A stretch of DNA of 13,011 nt from assembly GCA_002691885.1 (NCBI GenBank), contig NZJB01000032.1:1-13011 (forward strand), in the 5' to 3' direction. The DNA comes from Gammaproteobacteria bacterium. Its GTDB lineage: Bacteria; Pseudomonadota; Gammaproteobacteria; Pseudomonadales; Pseudohongiellaceae. Numbering within the stretch: the first letter of the stretch is position 1; every line of letters begins with the position of its first letter. Of the stretch, positions 1 to 6,908 are shown piece by piece. Below the pieces are notes generated by a model that had not been told where the DNA came from, ran no database searches, and saw only the letters and a program-made list of their open reading frames with translations. A program made the translations under genes and the position numbers.

Positions 1-2078
1 CCCGCGGTGTAGAACATGCCCATCGGTAAGGGCAATCTGGTAGGAATCCCCAATGGCCCCATGTCGGTGGTGGTTCCAAGCGGACGACGCCAGAGGACTT
101 CCTGACTGGCAAGATCGACCACGGCGATTTCCCCGTACGGCGGTTTGAGACAGGGAGCGAAGACTGACGACAGGAAGAAGAACGAATAGACAGCGTAGGG
201 CGTTCCTGCCTGGGCGCCACCAATACCGTAGTTGTATCCTGCTTCTGTTTCGGCCCTTGGAATGAGGCGGACGACCGAGGGGTTGTGCAGAGTATTTACT
301 ACCATCAGGTGGTTGACCTCGTCCACAGCCACGCTGCCCCAGTTCATTCCTCCACCGACGCCGGGGTAATACAGTGAGCCGTGACCGGTGGTCGGCGGAG
401 TCAGGGGTCCCTCGTAGCGCATACGCTTGAACTGAATTCGACAGGAAGCGTGATCGAAAGGCGTGATGCCCCACATATCAGCTTCTCGGAGTCGTTCGTA
501 GTCGAACCTTGGCATGCCGACCGAAAAAGGCTGAGTTGGGGCGGTAAATTCCTCCGGAATATCGGTTTGTGGCGTTGGCAGTTCCGCAACCTGGGTGACC
601 GGCTCACCGGTTTCACGATCCAGGACAAAAATCTGCGCTCGCTTGGTCGGTACGATGACTACTTTACGCAGTGCACCATTTATAGGTATGTCCGCCAGGG
701 TTGGTTGTGACGGGACGTCATAGTCCCAGATGTCATGATGCGTGGTCTGGAAATGCCAGCGCACGCGACCGGTTTCAGTATCCAGTGCCACAACTGAACT
801 GGCGTACTTCTCCATGGCCTCGCTGCGGTGACCGCCAAAATAATCCGGCGTTGCATTTCCTGTGGGCACGTAAACAAGACCCAGCTCTTCATCCGTGCTC
901 GTCAGGCTCCAGACGTTTGGTGTCCCCCGTGTGTAGGTCTCACCCTCCACAGGAAGGCCGATGCGATCCTCCCGTCCCATGTCCCATGCCCACTTCAGTG
1001 CACCCGTCACCGGATCGAAACCCCGAACGACGCCGGACGGTTCTTCGGTTTCCTGGTTATCTAGAACCCAGCCGCCCAAGACGAGCGTGTCGTTAGCGAC
1101 GGTGGGGGGAGAGGTCACAAAGTAGTAACCGGGCTTGATTTCCCCCATGCCTGTAAGCAGATTGATCTCTCCCTGATCGCCGAAATCTGAGCAGGTCTCG
1201 CCGGTTTCCTTGCTCACCGCAACCAGCCTCGCGTCCGTTGTGGCCGTGATAATTCGTTCCGGACAGTTGCTGTCCACTTGCTCTGACGGGCTGGCATAGT
1301 AGGTTACGCCACGGCAGGTGTCCCAGAACCCGATTCGCGCAGACTGGATTTCCGGATCATATCGCCAGCGCTCCTCGCCGCTGTCCGGGTCGAGCGCCAG
1401 GATAACGTTTCGACCGGTACACAAATACAGTCCATCATCGACTTGAATCGGTGTGCCTTTGAACTCTCCGGGTACGCCTGTTCTGATGGTCCATGCAGGC
1501 TCCAGCTGTCCGACATTGGTGGTGTCAATCTGCGCGGTAGGGGCAAAACGTGTGCCACGCTGGCTTGCCCCATAATGTCGCCATTGGCCAGTGTCATCGA
1601 AGGCGTATCCGGTGCCCGCTGCAGTTGGCTCATTAACCTCATATCCGCTATTGGTGGCGAGCAGGGCAACGACCAAAATCGCCAGGGCTGCGGCGACCGT
1701 GCGGGTAGCCGGCAGCTGTAACAATGCATCAGGCTCTCGCTGCATCAAACCTCGTCTGACTCTGGGTAACAGGAACCACAGGCCCAGAACAGTGAACAGG
1801 CCAACGCGCGGCATTAGTTGCCAGGGGTCAAGACCGACTTCGAACAGAGCCCAGAGGTAGGTCATGCCAAGAAAAGCGCCGTACAGCCATGCGCCCTTGG
1901 GTTTGCCCCGAAACAACAGCACGGCGACTGCGATCAAGAGCAGACCCGCACTCAGGTAGTAAAGCGAACCTCCCAGCAAAGCCAGTGTCCACCCCTGAAG
2001 GCTCAAGCCAACGCCGCATAAAGTCAGTACCATCGCCAACAGTCGCGGTTTCACATAATTACCCTGTGATTGAGACAC
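1..2078 (-). CDS. Membrane-bound PQQ dehydrogenase, glucose/quinate/shikimate family (3' end outside window)
   Basis: Periplasmic quinoprotein that oxidises a sugar or polyol (glucose, quinate or a relative) and passes electrons to ubiquinone. The reading frame is open for 692 codons with no stop. It starts with GTG, chosen because AAAGGAG lies 8 nt upstream. Residues 13-56, 63-82, 92-107 and 127-143 give about five membrane helices, as in E. coli Gcd, followed by the eight-bladed PQQ propeller. HHDIWDYD (447-454) is followed 27 residues after D452 by K479 in PTKRAQIFVLD. This is the same spacing as the PQQ-contacting Asp466/Lys493 pair of Gcd. ADMWG (533-537) and CRIQFKRMRYEG (546-557) are further family blocks. 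About the last 80-100 residues are missing, judged against Gcd at about 796. The substrate cannot be set from sequence. It is divergent from another PQQ enzyme gene. Confidence 0.9.
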   Translation of the reverse strand, partial: MSQSQGNYVKPRLLAMVLTLCGVGLSLQGWTLALLGGSLYYLSAGLLLIAVAVLLFRGKPKGAWLYGAFLGMTYLWALFEVGLDPWQLMPRVGLFTVLGLWFLLPRVRRGLMQREPDALLQLPATRTVAAALAILVVALLATNSGYEVNEPTAAGTGYAFDDTGQWRHYGASQRGTRFAPTAQIDTTNVGQLEPAWTIRTGVPGEFKGTPIQVDDGLYLCTGRNVILALDPDSGEERWRYDPEIQSARIGFWDTCRGVTYYASPSEQVDSNCPERIITATTDARLVAVSKETGETCSDFGDQGEINLLTGMGEIKPGYYFVTSPPTVANDTLVLGGWVLDNQETEEPSGVVRGFDPVTGALKWAWDMGREDRIGLPVEGETYTRGTPNVWSLTSTDEELGLVYVPTGNATPDYFGGHRSEAMEKYASSVVALDTETGRVRWHFQTTHHDIWDYDVPSQPTLADIPINGALRKVVIVPTKRAQIFVLDRETGEPVTQVAELPTPQTDIPEEFTAPTQPFSVGMPRFDYERLREADMWGITPFDHASCRIQFKRMRYEGPLTPPTTGHGSLYYPGVGGGMNWGSVAVDEVNHLMVVNTLHNPSVVRLIPRAETEAGYNYGIGGAQAGTPYAVYSFFFLSSVFAPCLKPPYGEIAVVDLASQEVLWRRPLGTTTDMGPLGIPTRLPLPMGMFYTA

Positions 2079-2086
2079 CGAAATCT

Positions 2087-2093
2087 CTCCTTT
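2087..2093 (-). promoter_or_regulatory. Ribosome binding site of the membrane PQQ dehydrogenase
   Basis: AAAGGAG on the minus strand, 8 nt before the GTG at 2078. This strong Shine-Dalgarno match decides the non-ATG start. Confidence 0.75.
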
Positions 2094-2240
2094 AAATGTT
2101 CGTTCGTGTGGAAATCATCGCACAGATCGGGTCAGTGCACGATACGGTGCTGTCCGCTTTCCTGGTTTTACCCTGTTGCGCTTCCCGCGATAGGCATGGA
2201 CCTTCACGGCCAGAGACTTTATGCTCTGTCGCATAATAAA

Positions 2241-2245
2241 AAGGA
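2241..2245 (+). promoter_or_regulatory. Ribosome binding site of the soluble PQQ dehydrogenase
   Basis: AAGGA, 7 nt before the ATG at 2253. It supports this start over the in-frame ATG at 2070, because a signal peptide follows directly. Confidence 0.7.
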
Positions 2246-2252
2246 AATAATC

Positions 2253-4004
2253 ATGCCTTGTAACCTATCCCGAACCGCCCTGGTCACAGCGTTGGCATCG
2301 CTGGCCTCGTTCGCGATGCACGCGCAGGATTCGCAGCAGCAGGAAACCTATAACCCTGTCACTTACGAAGAGATTGAAAATCCTGACCCCACCGAATGGT
2401 TAATGTGGCGGCGTACCCAGAATCACTGGGGCTATAGCCCGCTTGATCAGATCAACAAAGAGTCAGTGGGCGACCTCCGGCTGGCTTGGGCCTGGACCAT
2501 GGAGCCGGGCATGCAGGAGACGACACCTCTTGTGCGAGACGGAGTCATGTTCCTGCCACAGGCCTGCGACTTCATCGAGGCGGTGGATGCCCGGAATGGT
2601 TCTCCCATCTGGGAATATCGACGTGAGCGGGTTGATCACGCAGCCTCACTGTCTTGTGCCAATCGCAACGCGACGCTCTATGGCGACAAGCTTTACATCG
2701 CAACTGGCGACGCGTATCTGGTGGCGTTGAGTGCCCTGACGGGAGAGGTAAGCTGGGAACGGCAGATCGGTGACTGGACAATTGGTCAGCACTATTCAGG
2801 CGGCCCGCAAATACTGGATGGGAAAGTGGTTGTCGGTATGTCCGGCTGCTATTACATCAATACCGGCTGCTGGATTACTGCACACGAACCTGAGACCGGA
2901 GAAGAGATCTGGCGAACCAATACGGTGCCAAAAATGGGAGAGCCGGGCGGCGAGACCTGGGGCGATGTGCCCAATGAGGAGCGACGGGGGGGCTCTGCGT
3001 GGATGCCGTCGAGCTATGACCCTGAGCTGGATCTGATTTATGTAGGAGTTGCCGTCCCCATTCCCTGGGGTGAAATTCAGCGAGATACCCGCGGTGGAGA
3101 TGTCCTGTATACGAACTCGACCCTGGCGCTAGACGCTAACACCGGTGAAATTGAATGGTATTTCCAGTACATCCCCGGGGGTAATTGGGATCTGGATCAT
3201 CCTTTTGAACGCATCATTGTAGAGTCAGAGGTGATTCCGGATGCGGATTCTGTCGACTGGATGAATCCCAACATCGTTTCTAATGAAAGTCGAAAACTGA
3301 TTACCGGTGTTCCGGGGAAAACCGGCATCGTCTGGACTCTCGATGCCGCCACTGGCGAGTTTTTGTGGGCTAAGGAAACCAGCTATCAAAACGTCATAGT
3401 TGGGGTGGATATCGAAAATCACAAAGGCATCACCAACGAGAATCTTGAGATTACCGAAATCCGCCAGCGGCGCTTCGTCTGCCCGTCCACCACCGGCGGT
3501 ATCAACTGGAATTCGGTTGGCTACAGTCCTGATACGAACGCCTTGTATGTACCCAGTAACAACGTCTGCATGGATTACTACCTGAACCCGGTTAATCCTG
3601 TGCTAGGTGGCTATCACAGTTCCGCGACCCAGAGGAAATTGCCGCCGGAGGATTTCGACGGACAGGTGGGTATGTTTTCTGCGATTGATGTTGCAACCGG
3701 CGAAGAAAAGTGGACTTATCGGCAGCGCGCAGGTGTTGCCGGCTCGGTGCTGACCACCGGCGGCGGCCTGGTTTTTGTCTCCGACGATGCCCGTCGTTTT
3801 CGCGCCTTTGATGCAGATTCAGGCGAGGTGCTCTGGGAGCAGATTCTGAACTCCTCCGCAGGGGGATTTCCGATGACCTATGAGCTTGACGGGGTACAGT
3901 ATCTGGCAATCGCTGCTGGTGGCGGGGTCAACTACCGGGTGCTGACGCCTGAGATCCGTCAACGGCGGGGTGGCAATATCCTTTATGTCTTCAGGCTACC
4001 CTGA
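2253..4004 (+). CDS. Secreted PQQ-dependent alcohol-dehydrogenase-like quinoprotein, divergent clade
   Basis: Predicted soluble periplasmic quinoprotein of the methanol/ethanol dehydrogenase superfamily, 583 aa. It has a signal peptide (residues 1-25, cleavage near AMHAQ-D) and no CxxCH haem c motif, so it would need a separate electron acceptor. Propeller tryptophan-docking repeats are visible (LDANTGEIEW, LDAATGEFLW, IDVATGEEKW, FDADSGEVLW). W250 in SAWMPSSYDPE fits the tryptophan stacking on PQQ, and NWN (418-420) fits another PQQ contact. Metal site: WDLD (312-315) keeps two acidic residues. The usual Asn of GNPxPW is V268 (GVAVPIPW), and the usual Glu of SGAE is replaced in SGCYY (197-201). 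The adjacent Cys-Cys pair is also absent, with a lone C135 at the expected site. I recall similar uncharacterised marine gammaproteobacterial proteins. Substrate and activity are unknown. Confidence 0.85.
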   Translation: MPCNLSRTALVTALASLASFAMHAQDSQQQETYNPVTYEEIENPDPTEWLMWRRTQNHWGYSPLDQINKESVGDLRLAWAWTMEPGMQETTPLVRDGVMFLPQACDFIEAVDARNGSPIWEYRRERVDHAASLSCANRNATLYGDKLYIATGDAYLVALSALTGEVSWERQIGDWTIGQHYSGGPQILDGKVVVGMSGCYYINTGCWITAHEPETGEEIWRTNTVPKMGEPGGETWGDVPNEERRGGSAWMPSSYDPELDLIYVGVAVPIPWGEIQRDTRGGDVLYTNSTLALDANTGEIEWYFQYIPGGNWDLDHPFERIIVESEVIPDADSVDWMNPNIVSNESRKLITGVPGKTGIVWTLDAATGEFLWAKETSYQNVIVGVDIENHKGITNENLEITEIRQRRFVCPSTTGGINWNSVGYSPDTNALYVPSNNVCMDYYLNPVNPVLGGYHSSATQRKLPPEDFDGQVGMFSAIDVATGEEKWTYRQRAGVAGSVLTTGGGLVFVSDDARRFRAFDADSGEVLWEQILNSSAGGFPMTYELDGVQYLAIAAGGGVNYRVLTPEIRQRRGGNILYVFRLP

Positions 4005-4047
4005 ACGTTTTATAATTGCAGACGGCTGTTATTGATGACAGTGCGGT

Positions 4048-4836
4048 TTATCTGTTGCGCCAGTTCGGGGTGCGCTTCTCCCGAAACGCAAGCCGCGCTT
4101 CTTTGCTGTCTTCGCTGGAAAAGGCTTCCGATAGCGCTTTGAGTGCGACATCTGGCACCTCTGAGAATGCCATGTCCTCCATCTCGAAAATCAACTTACG
4201 AGTTCTTTTGATCGCAAGCGGAGACATCGCGGCAATTCTGGTGGCAACTCTCAGGGTCTCTGCTTCCAGGGAAGCGGGTGGCACAGTTTTAGTAATGAGA
4301 CCCATGCTGGAAGCGTCGACAGCGCTGACCGGCTCGCCGGTATAGATCAATTCTGACGCTTTCATTCTGCCGATCAGACGTTGCAAGAACCAGACATGCA
4401 TACCGGGAGGGCCCGCTAGATTGGGGACGGCCGGGTAGCCGAAATCAGCATCATCCGAGGCGATGATCAGATCTCCGGCAAACGCCAAAGTGCAGGCTCC
4501 TTCCCGTGCATAGCCCTGCACCATAGTGATCAGCGGTTTGGAAAGAGACCGGCAAATCGCCAGGGTGTCGACGTAGAAGAGACGGAGAAACTGTTCCATT
4601 TTCTCCTGTCCAAACGACTCTACAAATTTGATGTCCAGCCCCCCTGAGAGACCTCTGCCGCTACCCGACAAAATGATGACCCTGCAGTCGGTACTGGCTT
4701 CTGCGCGCTGCAGTGCGTCGTGGTATTCGCGTGTCAGGACCTCATCAATGAGATTTAGGGGAGGCCGGTCCAGCACAATATGCGCAATCCCCCCTGCAAC
4801 GCGGTAGCGCAGAGCACTGTAGTGTGATTCACACAT
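4048..4836 (-). CDS. Crotonase-fold (enoyl-CoA hydratase/isomerase family) protein without the catalytic glutamates
   Basis: A 262 aa protein with the full crotonase core and normal family length (about 260). The acyl-CoA oxyanion-hole segments are SGRGLSGGLDI (58-69) and GYAREGACTLAFAGD (108-122). The two glutamates that act in enoyl-CoA hydration fall at T116 and A136. The 20-residue spacing between the sites is preserved (CTL for CEL; GYPAV for GQPEI), so classical hydration is unlikely. Other crotonases use different acid/base residues for isomerisation, hydrolysis or decarboxylation. A CoA thioester substrate is likely but unidentified. The ATG directly follows the TAA of the lipoprotein gene with no gap and no clear Shine-Dalgarno, so translation is probably coupled. 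It is the last gene of the regulator-lipoprotein-crotonase operon and converges on the PQQ enzyme across 43 bp. Confidence 0.85.
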   Translation of the reverse strand: MCESHYSALRYRVAGGIAHIVLDRPPLNLIDEVLTREYHDALQRAEASTDCRVIILSGSGRGLSGGLDIKFVESFGQEKMEQFLRLFYVDTLAICRSLSKPLITMVQGYAREGACTLAFAGDLIIASDDADFGYPAVPNLAGPPGMHVWFLQRLIGRMKASELIYTGEPVSAVDASSMGLITKTVPPASLEAETLRVATRIAAMSPLAIKRTRKLIFEMEDMAFSEVPDVALKALSEAFSSEDSKEARLAFREKRTPNWRNR

Positions 4837-5247
4837 TTATTGTCGGATGCCAATAATGGTGAGGTTGCCGGACTGGGTATAGAGGGTACCAGCGAACCGG
4901 CTCCCATTAACGGTGCCATTGAAATTGAGACGCTGAACAGATCCGGCCGGCTCCAGTGGGTTAGTCGCGTTTGCTGACCAGTACATGCGACTGCCGGCGA
5001 GTTCGAATTCATCGATCTTCAGGTTTAGCTCTCCCTCCACATTCATGCCGTTTTCTTCGCTGATGTGCCAGACGCCGGATCGCTGCTGGCCGGGAAGCTC
5101 ATACACGACATCCCAGCTGCCCTCTGCGACGTAGGGGATATCGCAGCTCAGGAGAAAAAGAGCCACGCAGCTCAGCATTAGCTGGCGGCGGGGTAATTTC
5201 GGGAAGGTTTTCGCTATCGATGACTGGTGCATAGTTATTTTGCTCAT
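4837..5247 (-). CDS. Small predicted lipoprotein of unknown function
   Basis: A 136 aa protein. A basic stretch (KLPRRQ) and a hydrophobic run lead to LFLLSC, a plausible lipobox with C35 as the lipidated residue, so it probably sits in the envelope. The mature part of about 100 residues is rich in beta-forming patterns (SWDVVYEL, GVWHISEENG, FNGTVNGSRFAGTLY) with alternating polar and hydrophobic residues and no cysteine. No family recognised. The ATG at 5247 overlaps the stop of the LysR gene by 4 bp (ATGA), favouring this start over the in-frame ATG at 5232. The following crotonase gene abuts the stop codon. The tight packing suggests co-expression with both neighbours. Confidence 0.7.
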   Translation of the reverse strand: MSKITMHQSSIAKTFPKLPRRQLMLSCVALFLLSCDIPYVAEGSWDVVYELPGQQRSGVWHISEENGMNVEGELNLKIDEFELAGSRMYWSANATNPLEPAGSVQRLNFNGTVNGSRFAGTLYTQSGNLTIIGIRQ

Positions 5248-6200
5248 TGGACAAGGCGGCTGTGGCTGGCAGGAAGGATAACCGACCCCAGCGAGCTTTC
5301 GATGATTTCTCGAATCTCCTCGGCCAGCTGCTTGTAAAAGTTCCTGACCGGCGAGGTGTTGCGCCAGACCAGCGCATGGTTGCGAACTACGTTAATGCCT
5401 TCGACATCAGTAACCCGTAGCTCTTTTTTGTCCCGGATTTCCGACTTAGCGTACAGAGCAGGCAGAAAGGCGATACCCATACCCATAACCACCATTTGTC
5501 TGAGGGTGTCGAGGCTGGTCCCTTCGTAGTCTCTAAGGACTACCGCTCCCACTCGCTCGCACAGCTCCGTTATTTGGCGGTGGAACAGGTGGTGTTCGCT
5601 GATGGTCAGGACCGGCTCTCCAAGTAGGTCCATGCGGGTTATTCGAGTCTTGTTGCCCAGGCGGTGATCCTTGGCAAGCGCCAGTTTCAGGGGTTCCCGA
5701 AACAGAGGTGCGACCACGAGCTCTTTGGACATGATTGGCAGGGTGGTGAGAATCAGATCATGCTGACCGTTGATCAAGCCAGTTTCAAGATCACTGGGCG
5801 CGTCTTCGCGAACATACAGTTTCAGATCAGTGTAGTGCTCGTGTACAGGGTTCAGGATATGGGGAAGCAGATAGGGCCCCAGCGTCGGTGTGACGCCAAG
5901 CCGGTAGGTACCCATGCCGCCTCCGGAGAGTAGCGCGGCCTGTGTGGTGAATCCCTGTGCTTCCTCGAGTACACGCCTTGCGCTGAGCAGCAGCTCGCGC
6001 CCTTGAGGCGTGGTGTTGATGCCTTTTCTGGTGCGCTCGAACAGTTGGATATTGAGCGCTTTTTCCATAACGCCCACCTGGTTGCTCAGGGTGGGTTGCG
6101 TGATATTCAGGCGAAACGCTGCCTGGCGGAAACTGCCATACTCGGCGACCGCGGCAAAGTATTGCAGCTGCTTAAGTGAGAGATTTTCCAGAGTATTCAC
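5244..6200 (-). CDS. OxyR-like LysR-family transcriptional regulator lacking the peroxidatic cysteine
   Basis: A 318 aa LysR-type DNA-binding regulator. The winged helix-turn-helix lies at residues 8-66 (QLQYFAAVAEYGSFRQAA; TQPTLSNQV) and the effector domain at about 95-300. Similarity to OxyR is strong: LGVTPTLGPYLLPHIL (101-116), TSLDTLRQMV and MGIAFLPAL. Of the OxyR redox pair, the Cys208 position is kept (C214 in TELCERVGA). The peroxidatic Cys199 position is L205 (EHHLFHRQ), with the nine-residue spacing unchanged. It therefore should not sense peroxide by the classical disulfide and more likely binds a small ligand. The GTG start at 6200 is the only plausible one; no in-frame ATG lies just upstream and its Shine-Dalgarno is weak. 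First gene of a three-gene operon, divergent from the carbonic anhydrase gene. Confidence 0.88.
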   Translation of the reverse strand: MNTLENLSLKQLQYFAAVAEYGSFRQAAFRLNITQPTLSNQVGVMEKALNIQLFERTRKGINTTPQGRELLLSARRVLEEAQGFTTQAALLSGGGMGTYRLGVTPTLGPYLLPHILNPVHEHYTDLKLYVREDAPSDLETGLINGQHDLILTTLPIMSKELVVAPLFREPLKLALAKDHRLGNKTRITRMDLLGEPVLTISEHHLFHRQITELCERVGAVVLRDYEGTSLDTLRQMVVMGMGIAFLPALYAKSEIRDKKELRVTDVEGINVVRNHALVWRNTSPVRNFYKQLAEEIREIIESSLGSVILPASHSRLVQ

Positions 6201-6233
6201 GTTGATACCGCTGATTACGGGGGCTTTTGGTAT

Positions 6234-6248
6234 ATAGAAATAATCTAT
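6234..6248. promoter_or_regulatory. Candidate OxyR/LysR-type operator ATAG-N7-CTAT
   Basis: ATAG AAATAAT CTAT, which also fits the LysR T-N11-A rule (T6235, A6247). The arms extend to TATAGA/TCTATA with a 5 bp centre. OxyR consensus sites consist of two such ATAG-N7-CTAT units; the next unit at the expected 7 bp spacing is not conserved here. It lies 34-48 bp upstream of the LysR start codon, so autoregulation is likely. Confidence 0.5.
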
Positions 6249-6280
6249 AATGAAATTCCATTTATATCAATATTCTTTCA

Positions 6281-6295
6281 TATGGCATATCCATA
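6281..6295. promoter_or_regulatory. Dyad TATGG-N5-CCATA in the divergent region
   Basis: Perfect 5 bp arms around CATAT, 51 bp before the carbonic anhydrase start codon. Possible second regulator contact; the role is inferred only. Confidence 0.25.
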
Positions 6296-6300
6296 CAATT

Positions 6301-6317
6301 ATCTAGGCGTCATAGAT
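6301..6317. promoter_or_regulatory. Dyad ATCTA-N7-TAGAT in the divergent region
   Basis: Perfect 5 bp arms with a 7 bp centre. The right side reads ATAGATT (6312-6318), a 7-base match to the minus-strand reading of the ATAG-N7-CTAT site, so the same regulator may contact it. Confidence 0.3.
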
Positions 6318-6345
6318 TCACGCAAAAACGTACGGAGAGAACGCA

Positions 6346-6825
6346 ATGAATTTGATTATTACAGAAGCAGAGATTGAGAAGGCGAAAGAGTCTTGGGGTA
6401 ATGCCTTAATCGAGATTTCGATCACTTTCGAGGAGCGAGGCATTGAAGCTGCGAGAAAACTGGCAAGTGATGCTATAGATAGCGTGTATGGCTATGGTAT
6501 CGGCCCAGTTCTATTCAAACCGACGATGGCGAGTGGAGAGCAGACATTTCGTCCTACCAAAGATGGAGCTCTGGCATATTTCGTTGGACACAGCGATGAA
6601 TATCCTCTCGACGGAGGCTTTGGCATTAAGGGGTGGCGTAAAGTGGTTTCGGAGACCTCTGAATGCTTTATCGACGGAAATATTGCAATGTGGATGGGAT
6701 GGGTAACCTTTACAGATAAAAATGGATCTATTACGAAAGTAGATAAAAGTTGGGGATATAAGAAAGATGACGATGGAGTATTAAGGATCGTTCTGCACCA
6801 TTCGTCTTTACCTTACTCCCCATAA
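6346..6825 (+). CDS. Iota-class (metal-free) carbonic anhydrase, COG4337/NTF2-like family
   Basis: A 159 aa protein predicted to interconvert CO2 and bicarbonate. The family was first described in diatoms (LCIP63) and later in bacteria and cyanobacteria. Family blocks in order are YGYGIGPVLFKPT (48-60), FRPTKDGALAYFVG (68-81), FGIKGWRKV (92-100), AMWMGWVTFT (114-123) and the C-terminal LHHSSLPY (150-157). From memory of the published structures, the pocket uses a Thr, Tyr and Ser at spacings of 18 and 75. T60, Y78 and S153 reproduce both spacings, and no conserved metal-binding histidine cluster is needed. There is no signal peptide, so it should be cytoplasmic. A good Shine-Dalgarno (GGAG, 6334-6337) precedes the ATG. 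The next gene encodes a bicarbonate-type transporter 83 bp downstream, which supports the role. The gene is visibly AT-richer than its neighbours. Automated annotation may give a generic or wrong name (SnoaL-like or cyclohydrolase). Confidence 0.82.
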   Translation: MNLIITEAEIEKAKESWGNALIEISITFEERGIEAARKLASDAIDSVYGYGIGPVLFKPTMASGEQTFRPTKDGALAYFVGHSDEYPLDGGFGIKGWRKVVSETSECFIDGNIAMWMGWVTFTDKNGSITKVDKSWGYKKDDDGVLRIVLHHSSLPYSP

Positions 6826-6896
6826 AATCGAAATTGCTCTACTGCCGACGGCTAGAGTGGACATTGACAGACAGTTTGAGTTTGTTCAGGCAAGCT

Positions 6897-6902
6897 AGGA
6901 AG
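6897..6902 (+). promoter_or_regulatory. Ribosome binding site of the SulP transporter
   Basis: AGGAAG, 6 nt before the ATG at 6909. It lies in the 83 bp spacer after the carbonic anhydrase, where no terminator hairpin is seen, so the two genes are probably co-transcribed. Confidence 0.6.
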
Positions 6903-6908
6903 ACCTAA

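Larger units (their letters stand above)
2079..2252. promoter_or_regulatory. Divergent intergenic region between two PQQ dehydrogenase genes
   Basis: This 174 bp gap must carry the promoters of both outward-facing PQQ genes. A small imperfect dyad (GCAC-N6-GTGC, 2137-2150) is present. I could not pick convincing -35/-10 boxes for either direction. The frame of the plus-strand gene stays open upstream to 2070, but the residues it would encode look like neither a signal peptide nor family sequence. Confidence 0.45.
6201..6345. promoter_or_regulatory. AT-rich divergent control region of the LysR regulator and the carbonic anhydrase/SulP pair
   Basis: A 145 bp region that is clearly AT-rich between 6231 and 6320. 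A perfect TATAAT hexamer (6246-6251, plus strand) overlaps the right arm of the ATAG-N7-CTAT dyad. No TTGACA-like box sits 16-18 bp before it, as would fit an activator-dependent promoter. Two further dyads lie nearer the carbonic anhydrase start. Exact transcription starts cannot be placed. Confidence 0.5.

Noticed and set aside
2070..2252. Upstream extension of the soluble PQQ dehydrogenase to the ATG at 2070
   Set aside because: The extra 61 residues would bury the signal peptide inside the protein and overlap the opposite gene's ribosome binding site; the ATG at 2253 has a good Shine-Dalgarno.
4026..4041. Hairpin CTGTTA-TTGA-TGACAG between the convergent PQQ and crotonase genes, considered as a terminator
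   Set aside because: Six pairs including one wobble and no T-tract on either side; too weak to annotate.
6864..6892. Perfect TTGACA hexamer in the spacer before the SulP gene, considered as a separate promoter
   Set aside because: The sequence 16-18 bp downstream (CAGGCA region) has no resemblance to a -10 box.
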